Shown piece by piece: positions 1 through 7,237 of a DNA stretch of 64,000 nucleotides. The translations under genes were made by a program, and so were the position numbers. Source of the stretch: Nocardioides sp. J54 (GTDB lineage Bacteria > Actinomycetota > Actinomycetes > Propionibacteriales > Nocardioidaceae); the NCBI RefSeq assembly GCF_000519005.1, contig NZ_JAER01000020.1, positions 1 to 64,000 on the forward strand, in the 5' to 3' direction. The number at the start of each line of letters is the position of its first letter. Within the stretch, counting starts at the first letter, position 1. The notes beneath the pieces were generated by a model. The model ran no database searches, had not been told where the DNA came from, and saw only the letters and a program-made list of their open reading frames with translations.

Positions 1-155
1 CCCTTTGCGGGCCGCCGACATCGACCGCACCTGCCGCGCTCCCGAGCCGCCGCACGGACGCTCACCACGACACCGACTTCCGGGTCGTGATCGATGTCTT
101 CGATCACGGTCTTCTCGATCCCGAACACTGCCCGCCATAGGCTGAGATCACGCAC
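1..155 (-). CDS. ISL3-family transposase, N-terminal fragment (runs off the left edge)
   Basis: Reading the minus strand from a GTG at 155, preceded by an AGGAG ribosome site, gives 51 uninterrupted codons beginning MRDLSLWRAVFGIEK and containing VIEDIDHDPEVGVVVSV and then GRCGRCRR. A conserved LW..V.G.EKTV start, a strand-rich stretch and a CxxC zinc knuckle (C43, C46) are the layout of the N-terminal zinc-binding segment of ISL3 transposases. The catalytic DDE domain would lie left of the window. The frame has no stop before the edge, so the gene is not obviously broken here. The family is inferred from motif pattern, not from an alignment. Confidence 0.7.
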   Translation of the reverse strand, partial: MRDLSLWRAVFGIEKTVIEDIDHDPEVGVVVSVRAAARERGRCGRCRRPAK

Positions 156-267
156 GCCGTTCTCCTGCGCTTGGTTCCTGTTCCTCGACAGCTCAGAAAC
201 TTAGACAGGAAGCGGCGTGCGGCCTCTCAAGACGACGAAACTCGCCCACACATCAGTCAGAAGAGCC
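1..267 (-). mobile_element. ISL3-family insertion sequence, 5' end (continues off the left edge)
   Basis: The minus strand carries the start of an ISL3-type transposase (155 down to 1). About 110 bp upstream of it the minus strand reads GGCTCTTCTGACTG beginning at 267, matching the GGCTCTTC terminal repeat typical of actinobacterial ISL3 elements. I therefore place the outer end of the element at 267. ISL3 elements usually duplicate 8 bp of target, which would be 268-275 (CTGTGGAC), but the other end is outside the window. The call rests on motif recognition only. Confidence 0.65.
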
Positions 268-321
268 CTGTGGACTGGGGATTCTCCAAGGATCTACGAT
301 CCGCAGCCCGCCTTCAAGGCC

Positions 322-534
322 GGTGGTTTCGAGGCTCCTCGCTAGCGCTCGTCGCACCTCAACCACCGGGAGCTGGCGCTCGTCGCACCTCGACCACCGG
401 GGGCTGGCGCTCGTCGCACCTCGACCACCGGGAGGCCGGCGGAAGCTCGTCGTACCTCAACCACCGAGCCAGTCCGCCTTGATGGCGCGGTGGTTTCGAG
501 GCTCCTCGCTGGCGCTCGTCGCACCTCAACCACC
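322..534. repeat. REP-like palindromic repeat cluster
   Basis: Two near-identical 46-bp units lie at 322-367 and 489-534. Each starts with GGTGGTTTCGAGGCTCC and ends with CGCACCTCAACCACC, so the outer arms (GGTGGTT/AACCACC) form an inverted repeat. Between them the right half (GGCGCTCGTCGCACCTC plus ACCACC) is repeated at about 373-399 and 403-430, with a more diverged copy ending near 467. Units of this kind are known as dispersed intergenic repeats in Nocardioides-like genomes. No gene is seen from 268 to 699. Confidence 0.6.
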
Positions 535-699
535 GGGAGGCCGACGCCCGGCGAGGCCACTCCAGCCCCACCTACGCAACCGCAGGCCGACCGGCGGTCC
601 CAGCCACCCGCCGTACCTCCTCGTCGCTGCCGCTCAAGACGGTGTCCCTGCGCAACCGAGTGCGTCGACGACGTCCACGCCTGATGGTCTACTGGCCCC
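535..699. other. Gene-free stretch before the first complete gene
   Basis: This follows the palindromic repeats and precedes the GTG at 700. I see no convincing ribosome site, tRNA or terminator. Open frames here are high-GC shadows with no recognisable protein. The stretch must hold the promoter for the gene at 700, but I cannot point to a clear -10 box. Confidence 0.4.
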
Positions 700-1101
700 G
701 TGGCGCATCCGATCATGTTCAGCGACGACGACCCGGGGCTGGCGCGGCTGCGGGAGATCTGCCTCGCGCTGCCGGGGGTGGAGGAGAAGGTCAGCCACGG
801 GCGGCCGACGTTCCGGGCGGGGAAGATCTTCGCGGTGTTCGGCGGCAGCGAGAAGGTGCGGCCGGGGGAGCACCGGATGGTGCCGTGCGCGCTGATCGTC
901 ACGCCCGACGAGGTGGACCTGCCGGCGCTGGACGCGGACGAGCGGTTCTTCGTGCCGGCCTACTACGGGTCGTCCGGCGCCCGGGCGCTCGACCTGGCCG
1001 CGCCGGACGTCGACTGGGAGGAGGTCGCGGAGCTGGTCGACGCGTCGTACCGGCGCGTCGCGCCGAGGCGCCTCGTCGCAGAGCTCGATGCCCGGCGGTA
1101 G
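700..1101 (+). CDS. MmcQ/YjbR family protein
   Basis: A 133-residue protein from a GTG start. The segment LREICLALPGVEEKVSHGRPTFRAGKIF is the hallmark N-terminal helix and strand of the MmcQ/YjbR fold: a conserved LPG.EE..SHG.P.F pattern, then a KIFAVF strand. The family is small (about 110-140 residues), resembles a double-wing DNA-binding fold, and has no firmly established biochemical role. The C-terminal half (WEEVAELVDASYRRVAPRRLV) matches the usual last helices. Its TAG stop (1099-1101) forms part of the probable -10 box of the downstream kinase gene. A cytoplasmic location is inferred from the absence of a signal or membrane segment. Confidence 0.8.
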   Translation: MAHPIMFSDDDPGLARLREICLALPGVEEKVSHGRPTFRAGKIFAVFGGSEKVRPGEHRMVPCALIVTPDEVDLPALDADERFFVPAYYGSSGARALDLAAPDVDWEEVAELVDASYRRVAPRRLVAELDARR

Positions 1102-1104
1102 CCT
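1099..1104 (+). promoter_or_regulatory. Probable -10 box of a leaderless promoter
   Basis: TAGCCT lies 6 nt before the GTG at 1111, and no Shine-Dalgarno is present. This is the spacing expected if transcription starts at the start codon. The box overlaps the stop codon of the preceding gene. Confidence 0.5.
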
Positions 1105-1110
1105 CCAGTC

Positions 1111-2814
1111 GTGACGACGCGACCCGAGAGCAGCGCCCCGGCGCGGGTGGGGGACTACACCCTGCTCACCCGCCTGGGCGAGGGCGGCATGGGCATCGTC
1201 CACCTCGCGCGCGGCTCCGACGGGCGGCGCGTGGCGCTCAAGGTGCTGCGGCCCCAGGTCGTCGGCGACCGGGAGGCGCGCGAGCGGCTGGCCCGCGAGG
1301 TCAGCTCGCTGACCCGGGTGCGCAGCCCGTGGGTGGCGGAGATGCTCGCGGCCGACCCGTGGGCGGAGGTGCCCTACGTCGTCACCCGCTACGTGCCCGG
1401 CCTCTCGCTGCACGAGCACGTCGCGACGGAGGGACCGGTCGACGGGCCGGACCTCCACTGGCTGGCCGGCTGCCTCGCAGAGGGCCTGGCCGCGGTGCAC
1501 GCGGTCGGCGTCCTGCACCGCGACGTGAAGCCGGGCAACGTGCTGATGGAGGGGCGCACGCCCATCCTCATCGACTTCGGGCTGGCCCGGGTGGCCGACG
1601 ACGTGCGGATCACCCAGACCGGCTGGCTGCTCGGGACTCCGGGCTACCTCGCGCCCGAGATCCTGTACGGCGACGAGGCGACTCCCGCCGCCGACGTGCA
1701 CGCGTGGGCGGCGACGGTGGCCTACGCCGCGACCGGGCGGGCGCCGTACGGCCGCGGGCCGGCGATGGCGATCATGGACCGCACCCGGCGCGGCCAGCAC
1801 GACCTCTCCGGGATCGAGAAGCCGCTGGCCGACGTGCTCGCGGCCGGGCTGCACCCGGACCCGCTCGAGCGACCGCTGCTCGAGGAGCTGCTCGCCTGGC
1901 TGCGGCCGCTGAGCACCCGCCCGGAGCTCCCGCCCGTCCCGCCGCCGGGCGTGCTCTTCGACGACGGCCCGGCGCCGGTCGACGACGACTTCACCCTGCC
2001 GCTGGCGCTGGCCGGTCACGACGCGCCGCCGCCCCCGCCGCCTCCCGCGACGCCGCTGGCCACGCCGCCGACCCTGCCGACCGGCCCGACCCTGCCTGCC
2101 GGCCCGGCCGGCCCGGTCGGCCCAGTCAGCCCGGTCCCGCCCACGCTGCGCCAGGACCCGCCCCCGCCGGTCGACGCGGTGCAGCGGATGGAGCAGGAGT
2201 GGGACGAGGCCAACGGCTACGACCCGGACGCACCCTTCGCGCCCGTCGCCCAGCCGCCGCTGCCCGAGCGGATCCGCCGCTGGGTGGGTGTCGGTGCGGG
2301 TGCCGTCGCGCTCGGCGCCGGGTTCGCCGCGGCGCCGTGGGTCGCCTGCCTCACCGTCGTGCTGGCGGTCTGGCTGCTGCGCGCCGGGTCGCTGGCCACC
2401 TCCGCCGTCGCGCTGCGCCGCAGCGTCCGCGGCGCGAAGTGGTACGACGGTCTGCGCTGGCTGGTCACCAGCCCGTGGCACTTCCTGCGCGCGATCACCG
2501 GCACGGTCGTGCTGGTCACGTGGAGCGCCGGCCTCGGCCTCGCCGTCGGGCTGATCTGCTACGCCCTCGCGCTCGACGTCCCGAGCACCCTGATGGCCAG
2601 CGGCGCGACCCTCGGCGTCGCGCTGTGGTCGGGGCCGGGCTCGAGCCGCTTCCGCTCGCCGGTGTCGCGGGTCCTCCACCCGACCTGCCGCAGCACCCTG
2701 CCGTGGCTGTTCACCTGTGCCGGGCTGCTCGCCGTCGCGGCGCTGCTCGGGGTGCTGGTCGCCGGCAACGGCGTGAGCTGGACGCCGTGGGAGAGCGGGC
2801 CTTTCGGACTGTGA
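1111..2814 (+). CDS. Membrane-anchored serine/threonine protein kinase
   Basis: A 567-residue protein with an N-terminal eukaryotic-type kinase domain (about residues 14-265). It has a glycine loop LGEGGMG (22-28), catalytic Lys44 in VALKVL, HRD at 136-138 (VLHRDVKPGN), DFG at 155-157 (IDFGLAR) and a TPGYLAPEI activation segment. A proline-rich linker follows (roughly 275-360), then hydrophobic stretches from about 390 onward that look like four transmembrane segments. There is no PASTA domain, so it is not PknB-like. It probably phosphorylates cytoplasmic targets from the membrane, but the sequence does not show which. The gene lies 9 bp after the YjbR-like gene and 39 bp before cimA; GTG start with a leaderless-type promoter. 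Confidence 0.85.
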   Translation: MTTRPESSAPARVGDYTLLTRLGEGGMGIVHLARGSDGRRVALKVLRPQVVGDREARERLAREVSSLTRVRSPWVAEMLAADPWAEVPYVVTRYVPGLSLHEHVATEGPVDGPDLHWLAGCLAEGLAAVHAVGVLHRDVKPGNVLMEGRTPILIDFGLARVADDVRITQTGWLLGTPGYLAPEILYGDEATPAADVHAWAATVAYAATGRAPYGRGPAMAIMDRTRRGQHDLSGIEKPLADVLAAGLHPDPLERPLLEELLAWLRPLSTRPELPPVPPPGVLFDDGPAPVDDDFTLPLALAGHDAPPPPPPPATPLATPPTLPTGPTLPAGPAGPVGPVSPVPPTLRQDPPPPVDAVQRMEQEWDEANGYDPDAPFAPVAQPPLPERIRRWVGVGAGAVALGAGFAAAPWVACLTVVLAVWLLRAGSLATSAVALRRSVRGAKWYDGLRWLVTSPWHFLRAITGTVVLVTWSAGLGLAVGLICYALALDVPSTLMASGATLGVALWSGPGSSRFRSPVSRVLHPTCRSTLPWLFTCAGLLAVAALLGVLVAGNGVSWTPWESGPFGL

Positions 2815-2853
2815 GCCGGACCGGCCCGCAGACGTGACAGACTTGCAGGCGCG

Positions 2854-4461
2854 ATGAACGAGCAGCTCGACCTCCACGGCGCCTTCCACGTCTACGACAC
2901 GACCCTGCGTGACGGCATGCAGCAGGAGGGCCTCAACCCGACCGTTGCCGACAAGCTCGCCATCGCGCGCCACCTCGACGGCCTCGGCGTCGGCTACATC
3001 GAGGGCGGCTGGCCCGGCGCCAACCCCAAGGACACCGAGTTCTTCCGCCGCGCGGCCGAGGAGCTCGACCTCAAGCACGCCCGCCTCGCGGCCTTCGGCG
3101 CGACCCGCCGCGCCGGCGTGCAGGCCGCCGACGACCCGCTCGTCGCCGCCCTGCGCGACAGCGGGGCCAGCGTCGTCACCCTCGTCGCGAAGTCGCACGT
3201 CGGCCACGTCGAGAAGGCGCTGCGGACCACGCTCGAGGAGAACCTCGCGATGGTCCGCGACACCGTCAGCCACCTGCGCGCCGAGGGGCAGCAGGTGTTC
3301 CTCGACGCCGAGCACTTCTTCGACGGCTACCGCCTCGACCGCAGCTATGCCCTGGAGGTGCTCCGGACGGCGTACGACGCCGGCGCCGACGTCATCGCGC
3401 TGTGCGACACCAATGGCGGCATGTTGCCGGGCTGGGTCGCCGACGTCGTCGCCGACGTCATCGAGACCGCCCAGGTCCGCGTGGGCATCCACTGCCACAA
3501 CGACACAGGCCTGGCCGTGGCGAACACCCTCGCCGCCGTCGATGCCGGCGCGACCCACGTGCAGGGCTGCATCAACGGCTACGGCGAGCGCACCGGCAAC
3601 GCCGACCTCGTCAACGTCGTCGCCAACCTCGAGCTCAAGCTGGACCGCCAGGTGCTGCCGCCGGGCCTGCTCACCGAGGCCACGCGGATCGCGCACGCGG
3701 TCGCCGAGGTCACCAACGTCCCGCCCTCGGCGCGGCAGCCCTACGTCGGCACCAGCGCCTTCGCGCACAAGGCCGGCCTGCACGCCAGCGCGATCAAGGT
3801 CGACCCCGACCTCTACCAGCACATGGACCCGGCGGCCGTCGGCAACGACATGCGGCTCCTGGTCTCCGAGATGGCCGGCCGTGCCTCGATCGAGCTCAAG
3901 GGCAAGGAGCTCGGCTTCGACCTCTCCGGCACCCCCGAGGTCGTCAACCGGGTGACTGCGCGGGTCAAGGAGATGGAGTCGCGCGGCTACACCTTCGAGG
4001 CCGCCGACGCGTCCTTCGAGCTGCTGCTCATCGAGGAGGCCGAGGGCCACCGGCCGTCGTACTTCGAGGTCGAGAGCTGGCGCGTCATCACCGAGACCCT
4101 CACCCACGCCCGTCCGGGGGAGGAGGCGGTCTCCGAGGCGACCGTGAAGCTCAAGGCCGCCGACGTCCGCTACGTCGTCACCGGCGAGGGCAACGGCCCG
4201 GTCAACGCGCTCGACCAGGCGCTGCGCACCGCGATCGGCCAGGCGTTCCCGGAGATCGCGAAGTTCGAGCTGATCGACTTCAAGGTCCGCATCCTCGACC
4301 AGGGCCACGGCACCGACGCGATCACGCGGGTGCTCATCGAGACCAGCGACGGTGAGTCGTCGTGGGTCACCGTCGGCGTCGGCGCCAACGTCATCGAGGC
4401 CTCGTGGGAGGCCCTGATGGACGGGCTGACCTACGGCCTCCTCAAGCACCACGTCGACTGA
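2854..4461 (+). CDS. cimA: (R)-citramalate synthase
   Basis: A 535-residue enzyme of the isopropylmalate/citramalate synthase family, which condenses pyruvate and acetyl-CoA to (R)-citramalate in the threonine-independent isoleucine route. The active-site strand reads YDTTLRDGMQQEG near residue 14. The metal-binding GIHCHNDTGLAVAN and the NGYGERTGNADL motif follow, and a C-terminal regulatory LeuA-dimer domain spans about 390-535. The long N-terminal GWPGANPKD insertion fits the CimA subfamily better than LeuA. Its product would be isomerised by LeuCD, encoded at 40601-42630. ATG start; no strong ribosome site. Confidence 0.88.
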   Translation: MNEQLDLHGAFHVYDTTLRDGMQQEGLNPTVADKLAIARHLDGLGVGYIEGGWPGANPKDTEFFRRAAEELDLKHARLAAFGATRRAGVQAADDPLVAALRDSGASVVTLVAKSHVGHVEKALRTTLEENLAMVRDTVSHLRAEGQQVFLDAEHFFDGYRLDRSYALEVLRTAYDAGADVIALCDTNGGMLPGWVADVVADVIETAQVRVGIHCHNDTGLAVANTLAAVDAGATHVQGCINGYGERTGNADLVNVVANLELKLDRQVLPPGLLTEATRIAHAVAEVTNVPPSARQPYVGTSAFAHKAGLHASAIKVDPDLYQHMDPAAVGNDMRLLVSEMAGRASIELKGKELGFDLSGTPEVVNRVTARVKEMESRGYTFEAADASFELLLIEEAEGHRPSYFEVESWRVITETLTHARPGEEAVSEATVKLKAADVRYVVTGEGNGPVNALDQALRTAIGQAFPEIAKFELIDFKVRILDQGHGTDAITRVLIETSDGESSWVTVGVGANVIEASWEALMDGLTYGLLKHHVD

Positions 4462-4469
4462 GCAGGGAC

Positions 4470-5060
4470 TCACCCCACGACGCGGTGGACCAGCTCGGTC
4501 CACGCGTGGTGGACCTGCTCCTCGGTCATGCCGAGGTGCTCGACCTGCTGGCGCAGGAACGGCAGGCTCAGCGGGGCGATGAGGGCGGTGGCGAGGTAGG
4601 GCAGGTTGCCGCGCACGCCGAGCTGCTGGAGCAGCAGCCGCACGTGCATGGTGGCGAAGCCCACGACCGCGTGGTTCTCGCCCCACGTCCGCCCGGCCGC
4701 CTCGATGAGCGCGCCCTGCTCGAGGTGGAGGCGGATCCGGGCGCGGCCGAAGGCGAGCAGCCGCTCCATCGGCTCCGCGCCGGGGCCGAGGGGCGGGGGA
4801 CCGCTGATCACGGCCGCCTGCCACTCCGCCTCCCGGTGGTCGAGCAGGGAGGCCATCAACCCCTCGCGGCTCCCGAACCGGCGGAAGACGGTGCCCTTGC
4901 CCACGCCGGCGTGGGCGGCGACGGCGTCCATGGTGATCGCCTCGACCCCGCAGCCGTCGCGCATCAGCGCCACCGCCGCGTCGAGCAGCGCGCGGCGGTT
5001 GCGAGCGGCGTCCCGGCGCTCGCGGGGGGCCGCGTCGAGCAGCGGGAGCTCCCTGGTCAT
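4470..5060 (-). CDS. TetR/AcrR family transcriptional regulator
   Basis: A 196-residue protein. Residues about 14-60 form a TetR DNA-binding domain: NRRALLDAAVALMRDGCGVEAITMDAVAAHAGVGKGTVFRRF, with the AGVGKGTVFRRF recognition helix. The C-terminal half is a divergent ligand-binding helical bundle. The gene is divergent from the FMN reductase at 5135. A palindrome between them (5109-5122) is a natural operator, so it probably represses the reductase and itself. The inducer is unknown. The 3' end is 8 bp from cimA, convergent. Confidence 0.88.
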   Translation of the reverse strand: MTRELPLLDAAPRERRDAARNRRALLDAAVALMRDGCGVEAITMDAVAAHAGVGKGTVFRRFGSREGLMASLLDHREAEWQAAVISGPPPLGPGAEPMERLLAFGRARIRLHLEQGALIEAAGRTWGENHAVVGFATMHVRLLLQQLGVRGNLPYLATALIAPLSLPFLRQQVEHLGMTEEQVHHAWTELVHRVVG

Positions 5061-5069
5061 GGTGCCCCC

Positions 5070-5075
5070 ACCCTA
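5070..5075 (-). promoter_or_regulatory. Probable -10 box of the tetR gene
   Basis: On the minus strand TAGGGT lies 9 nt before the ATG at 5060 with no ribosome site between, consistent with a leaderless or near-leaderless transcript. Confidence 0.45.
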
Positions 5076-5108
5076 GGTGGAAAAAAGTCGGAAGAATGAG
5101 GAATGGAA

Positions 5109-5122
5109 GCGGACCACGGTCC
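5109..5122. promoter_or_regulatory. Palindromic operator candidate for the TetR regulator
   Basis: CGGACCACGGTCCG is a perfect inverted repeat (6-bp arms, 2-bp centre). AA/TT pairs extend it one mismatch further out. It lies 12 bp before the ATG at 5135, in the gap between the divergent tetR and reductase genes, where a TetR repressor would bind. Binding by this regulator is inferred. Confidence 0.55.
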
Positions 5123-5134
5123 GTTTAGCCCGTC

Positions 5135-5689
5135 ATGACCAGCACCAACACCCGCATCGCCGTGCTCGTCGGCAGCCTCCGCGCCGACTCCGTGAACCGC
5201 AAGATCGCCGAGATCCTCCGCGACGAGGCGCCCGAGGGCGTCACGCTCGACATCGTCGACGGCCTCGACCAGGTCCCGTTCTACAACGAGGACATCGACG
5301 GTGAGAACGCCCCGGCCGCTGCGGCCGCCCTCCGCGAGCGCGTCGCCACCGCGGACCGCGTGCTCGCGGTCACCCCGGAGTACAACGGCACCATGCCGGC
5401 CGTGCTCAACAACGCGATCGACTGGCTCTCCCGCCCGTACGGCGCCGGCGCCGTCGTCGGCAAGCCGTTCGGCGTCATCGGTGCCACGCCCACGCCGTAC
5501 GGCGGCAAGTGGGCCCACGGCGACACCGCGCGATCGGCCGGCATCGCCGGCGCGTTCGTGGTCGAGGACGTCACCGTCTCCCAGTCGGCGATCGACGTCG
5601 ACCCCACCACCGACCCCGAGGTCCGCGCGAAGCTGCTGTCCGCGCTGAACACCCTCGTCGAGGCCGCGCCGGCGGTCTCGGCCGCCTGA
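5135..5689 (+). CDS. NADPH-dependent FMN reductase family protein
   Basis: A 184-residue flavodoxin-like protein. It opens IAVLVGSLRADSVNRKIAEIL, the FMN phosphate-binding loop (GSLR..S.N) of the NADPH-dependent FMN reductase family. The active region includes VTPEYNGTMPAVLNNAIDWLSRP, whose PEYN.s.P..lKNaiDW pattern is family-defining. Such proteins reduce FMN or quinones using NAD(P)H and often serve flavin-dependent monooxygenases or oxidative-stress defence. The divergent TetR gene and the palindrome in the gap suggest inducible expression. The physiological acceptor cannot be told from sequence. Confidence 0.87.
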   Translation: MTSTNTRIAVLVGSLRADSVNRKIAEILRDEAPEGVTLDIVDGLDQVPFYNEDIDGENAPAAAAALRERVATADRVLAVTPEYNGTMPAVLNNAIDWLSRPYGAGAVVGKPFGVIGATPTPYGGKWAHGDTARSAGIAGAFVVEDVTVSQSAIDVDPTTDPEVRAKLLSALNTLVEAAPAVSAA

Positions 5690-5699
5690 GCCCAGGGGC

Positions 5700-5705
5700 T
5701 ACGGT
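5700..5705 (+). promoter_or_regulatory. Probable -10 box of the amidase gene
   Basis: TACGGT lies 6 nt before the GTG at 5712, with no ribosome site, in the short gap after the reductase gene. It suggests the amidase has its own leaderless promoter. Confidence 0.4.
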
Positions 5706-5711
5706 CAGGTC

Positions 5712-7136
5712 GTGGCCGAACTTCACGACCTGACCGCCCTCGAGCAGGGAGCCCTGATCCGCTCCGGCGTGATCAGCCCCGTCGAGCTCACCGACCACTA
5801 CCTCGAACGCGCCGCGCGTCTCCCCAGGGAGTACGTCGACGGCGCGTTCGCCTTCCTCGACCCCGATGCCGCCCGGCGCCGTGCCCACGAGGTCGCCGCC
5901 GTCGGCCCGGTCGGGGAGGGTGCCTCGCCGCTGGCCGGCGTGCCGACGGCGATCAAGGACCTCAACCTGACCCGCGGGGTGCCCACCGCGTTCGGCTCCC
6001 CGGCGTTCGCCGGCTACGTGCCCGAGGTCTCCGACGCAGTCACGCTGGCGATCGAGGAGGCCGGGCTGGTCAGCCTCGGCAAGACCAGCACGCCGGAGTT
6101 CGGCTCGCCCTGCTACACCGAGCCGGAGGGCCGTCCGCCGGCCGTCACGCCGTGGGACACCACCCGGATGGCCGGCGGGTCCTCCGGTGGTGCCGCCGCC
6201 GCCGTCGCCGCCGGCCTGGTGCCGGTGGCCCACGGGTCCGACGGCGGGGGCTCGATCCGGATCCCTGCCGCCTGCTGCGGGCTGGTCGGGCTCAAGCCGA
6301 CCCGCGGCCGGATCAGCGGCTTCCCGATGTACGGCGACCCCGTCGGCCTCGCCACGTCCGGGTCGATCGCGCGCACGGTCGCCGACGCGGCCGCCCTGCT
6401 CGACGTCCTGGCCGGGCGCCGGGCCGGTGACCCGAGCTGGGCGCCCGAGCCCGCCGGCACCTTCCTCGAGGCGACCGGCCGCGAGCCGGGTCGGCTGCGC
6501 ATCGGCTGCTTCGAGCAGCCGGTCATCGCCGACGTGGAGCTGCACCCCGAGGTCCGCCGCGCGTACGACGACACCGCGGCCCTGCTCACCTCGCTGGGCC
6601 ACCAGGTCGAGGGCATCCCGGTGCCGATCCCCGCCGATGCGGTGCCGGTCTTCGAGACCTGCTGGGCCGTGCTCACCGCGCTCTCGACGGTGACCCTGAC
6701 CCCGGAGCAGCAGGCGCTGCTGCGGCCCCTGACCCGCTGGCTGGGGGAGCGCGGTGCCGCCGTCTCCGGACCCGAGTTCGGGCTCGCCATCGGCCAGCTC
6801 CGTCGGCTCGCGGCGGAGGCGCTGGTCGCGCTGGCGCCGTACGACGCCGTGCTCACCCCGACGCTGGCCACGCTGCCGCTGCCGGTCGGTGCGATCCGCG
6901 ACGACGCCGACCCGGCCGCCGACTTCGAGGCGCAGAAGCGGTTCACCCCCTTCACCTCGGCGTGGAACGTCACCGGCATGCCCGCGATCTCGCTGCCGCT
7001 GCACCAGGGCAGCGAGGGCCTGCCGATCGGGATGATGCTCGCCGCGCGCCCGGCCGAGGAGGAGCTCCTCCTCTCGCTGGCCGCGCAGGTGGAGGCCGCT
7101 GCGCCGTGGAAGGACCGCCGCCCGCCGCTCTGGTAG
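5712..7136 (+). CDS. Amidase (amidase-signature family)
   Basis: A 474-residue hydrolase with the amidase signature. The catalytic lysine lies in GVPTAIKDLN. The glycine/serine-rich segment MAGGSSGGAAAAVAAG carries the cis-Ser, and SDGGGSIRIPAACCGLVGLKP carries the nucleophilic Ser region. Ser-cisSer-Lys amidases hydrolyse carboxamides; some have turned to aryl-acylamides or nylon oligomers. The protein is not the GatA subunit: no gatB or gatC is near and the C-terminus ends in MPAISLPL...LPIGMMLAARPAEEELLL, as in standalone amidases. Substrate unknown. No signal peptide, so cytoplasmic. Confidence 0.87.
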   Translation: MAELHDLTALEQGALIRSGVISPVELTDHYLERAARLPREYVDGAFAFLDPDAARRRAHEVAAVGPVGEGASPLAGVPTAIKDLNLTRGVPTAFGSPAFAGYVPEVSDAVTLAIEEAGLVSLGKTSTPEFGSPCYTEPEGRPPAVTPWDTTRMAGGSSGGAAAAVAAGLVPVAHGSDGGGSIRIPAACCGLVGLKPTRGRISGFPMYGDPVGLATSGSIARTVADAAALLDVLAGRRAGDPSWAPEPAGTFLEATGREPGRLRIGCFEQPVIADVELHPEVRRAYDDTAALLTSLGHQVEGIPVPIPADAVPVFETCWAVLTALSTVTLTPEQQALLRPLTRWLGERGAAVSGPEFGLAIGQLRRLAAEALVALAPYDAVLTPTLATLPLPVGAIRDDADPAADFEAQKRFTPFTSAWNVTGMPAISLPLHQGSEGLPIGMMLAARPAEEELLLSLAAQVEAAAPWKDRRPPLW

Positions 7137-7237
7137 CCGCAAGACCCACGGTTCCGAGGCATTTTCGCAGGAGACTCTGGCGCTCGGCCGACGGTCGGGT
7201 CTAGCGTGCGAAGGCCACCCCAGGAAGGGAACTCACC

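Noticed and set aside
634..4824. Very long open frame on the minus strand (about 1400 codons)
   Set aside because: It runs antisense to the YjbR-like, kinase and cimA genes and through the TetR gene. Its translation is low-complexity Arg/Ala/Gly/Asp-rich with no motif. It is a GC-rich shadow.
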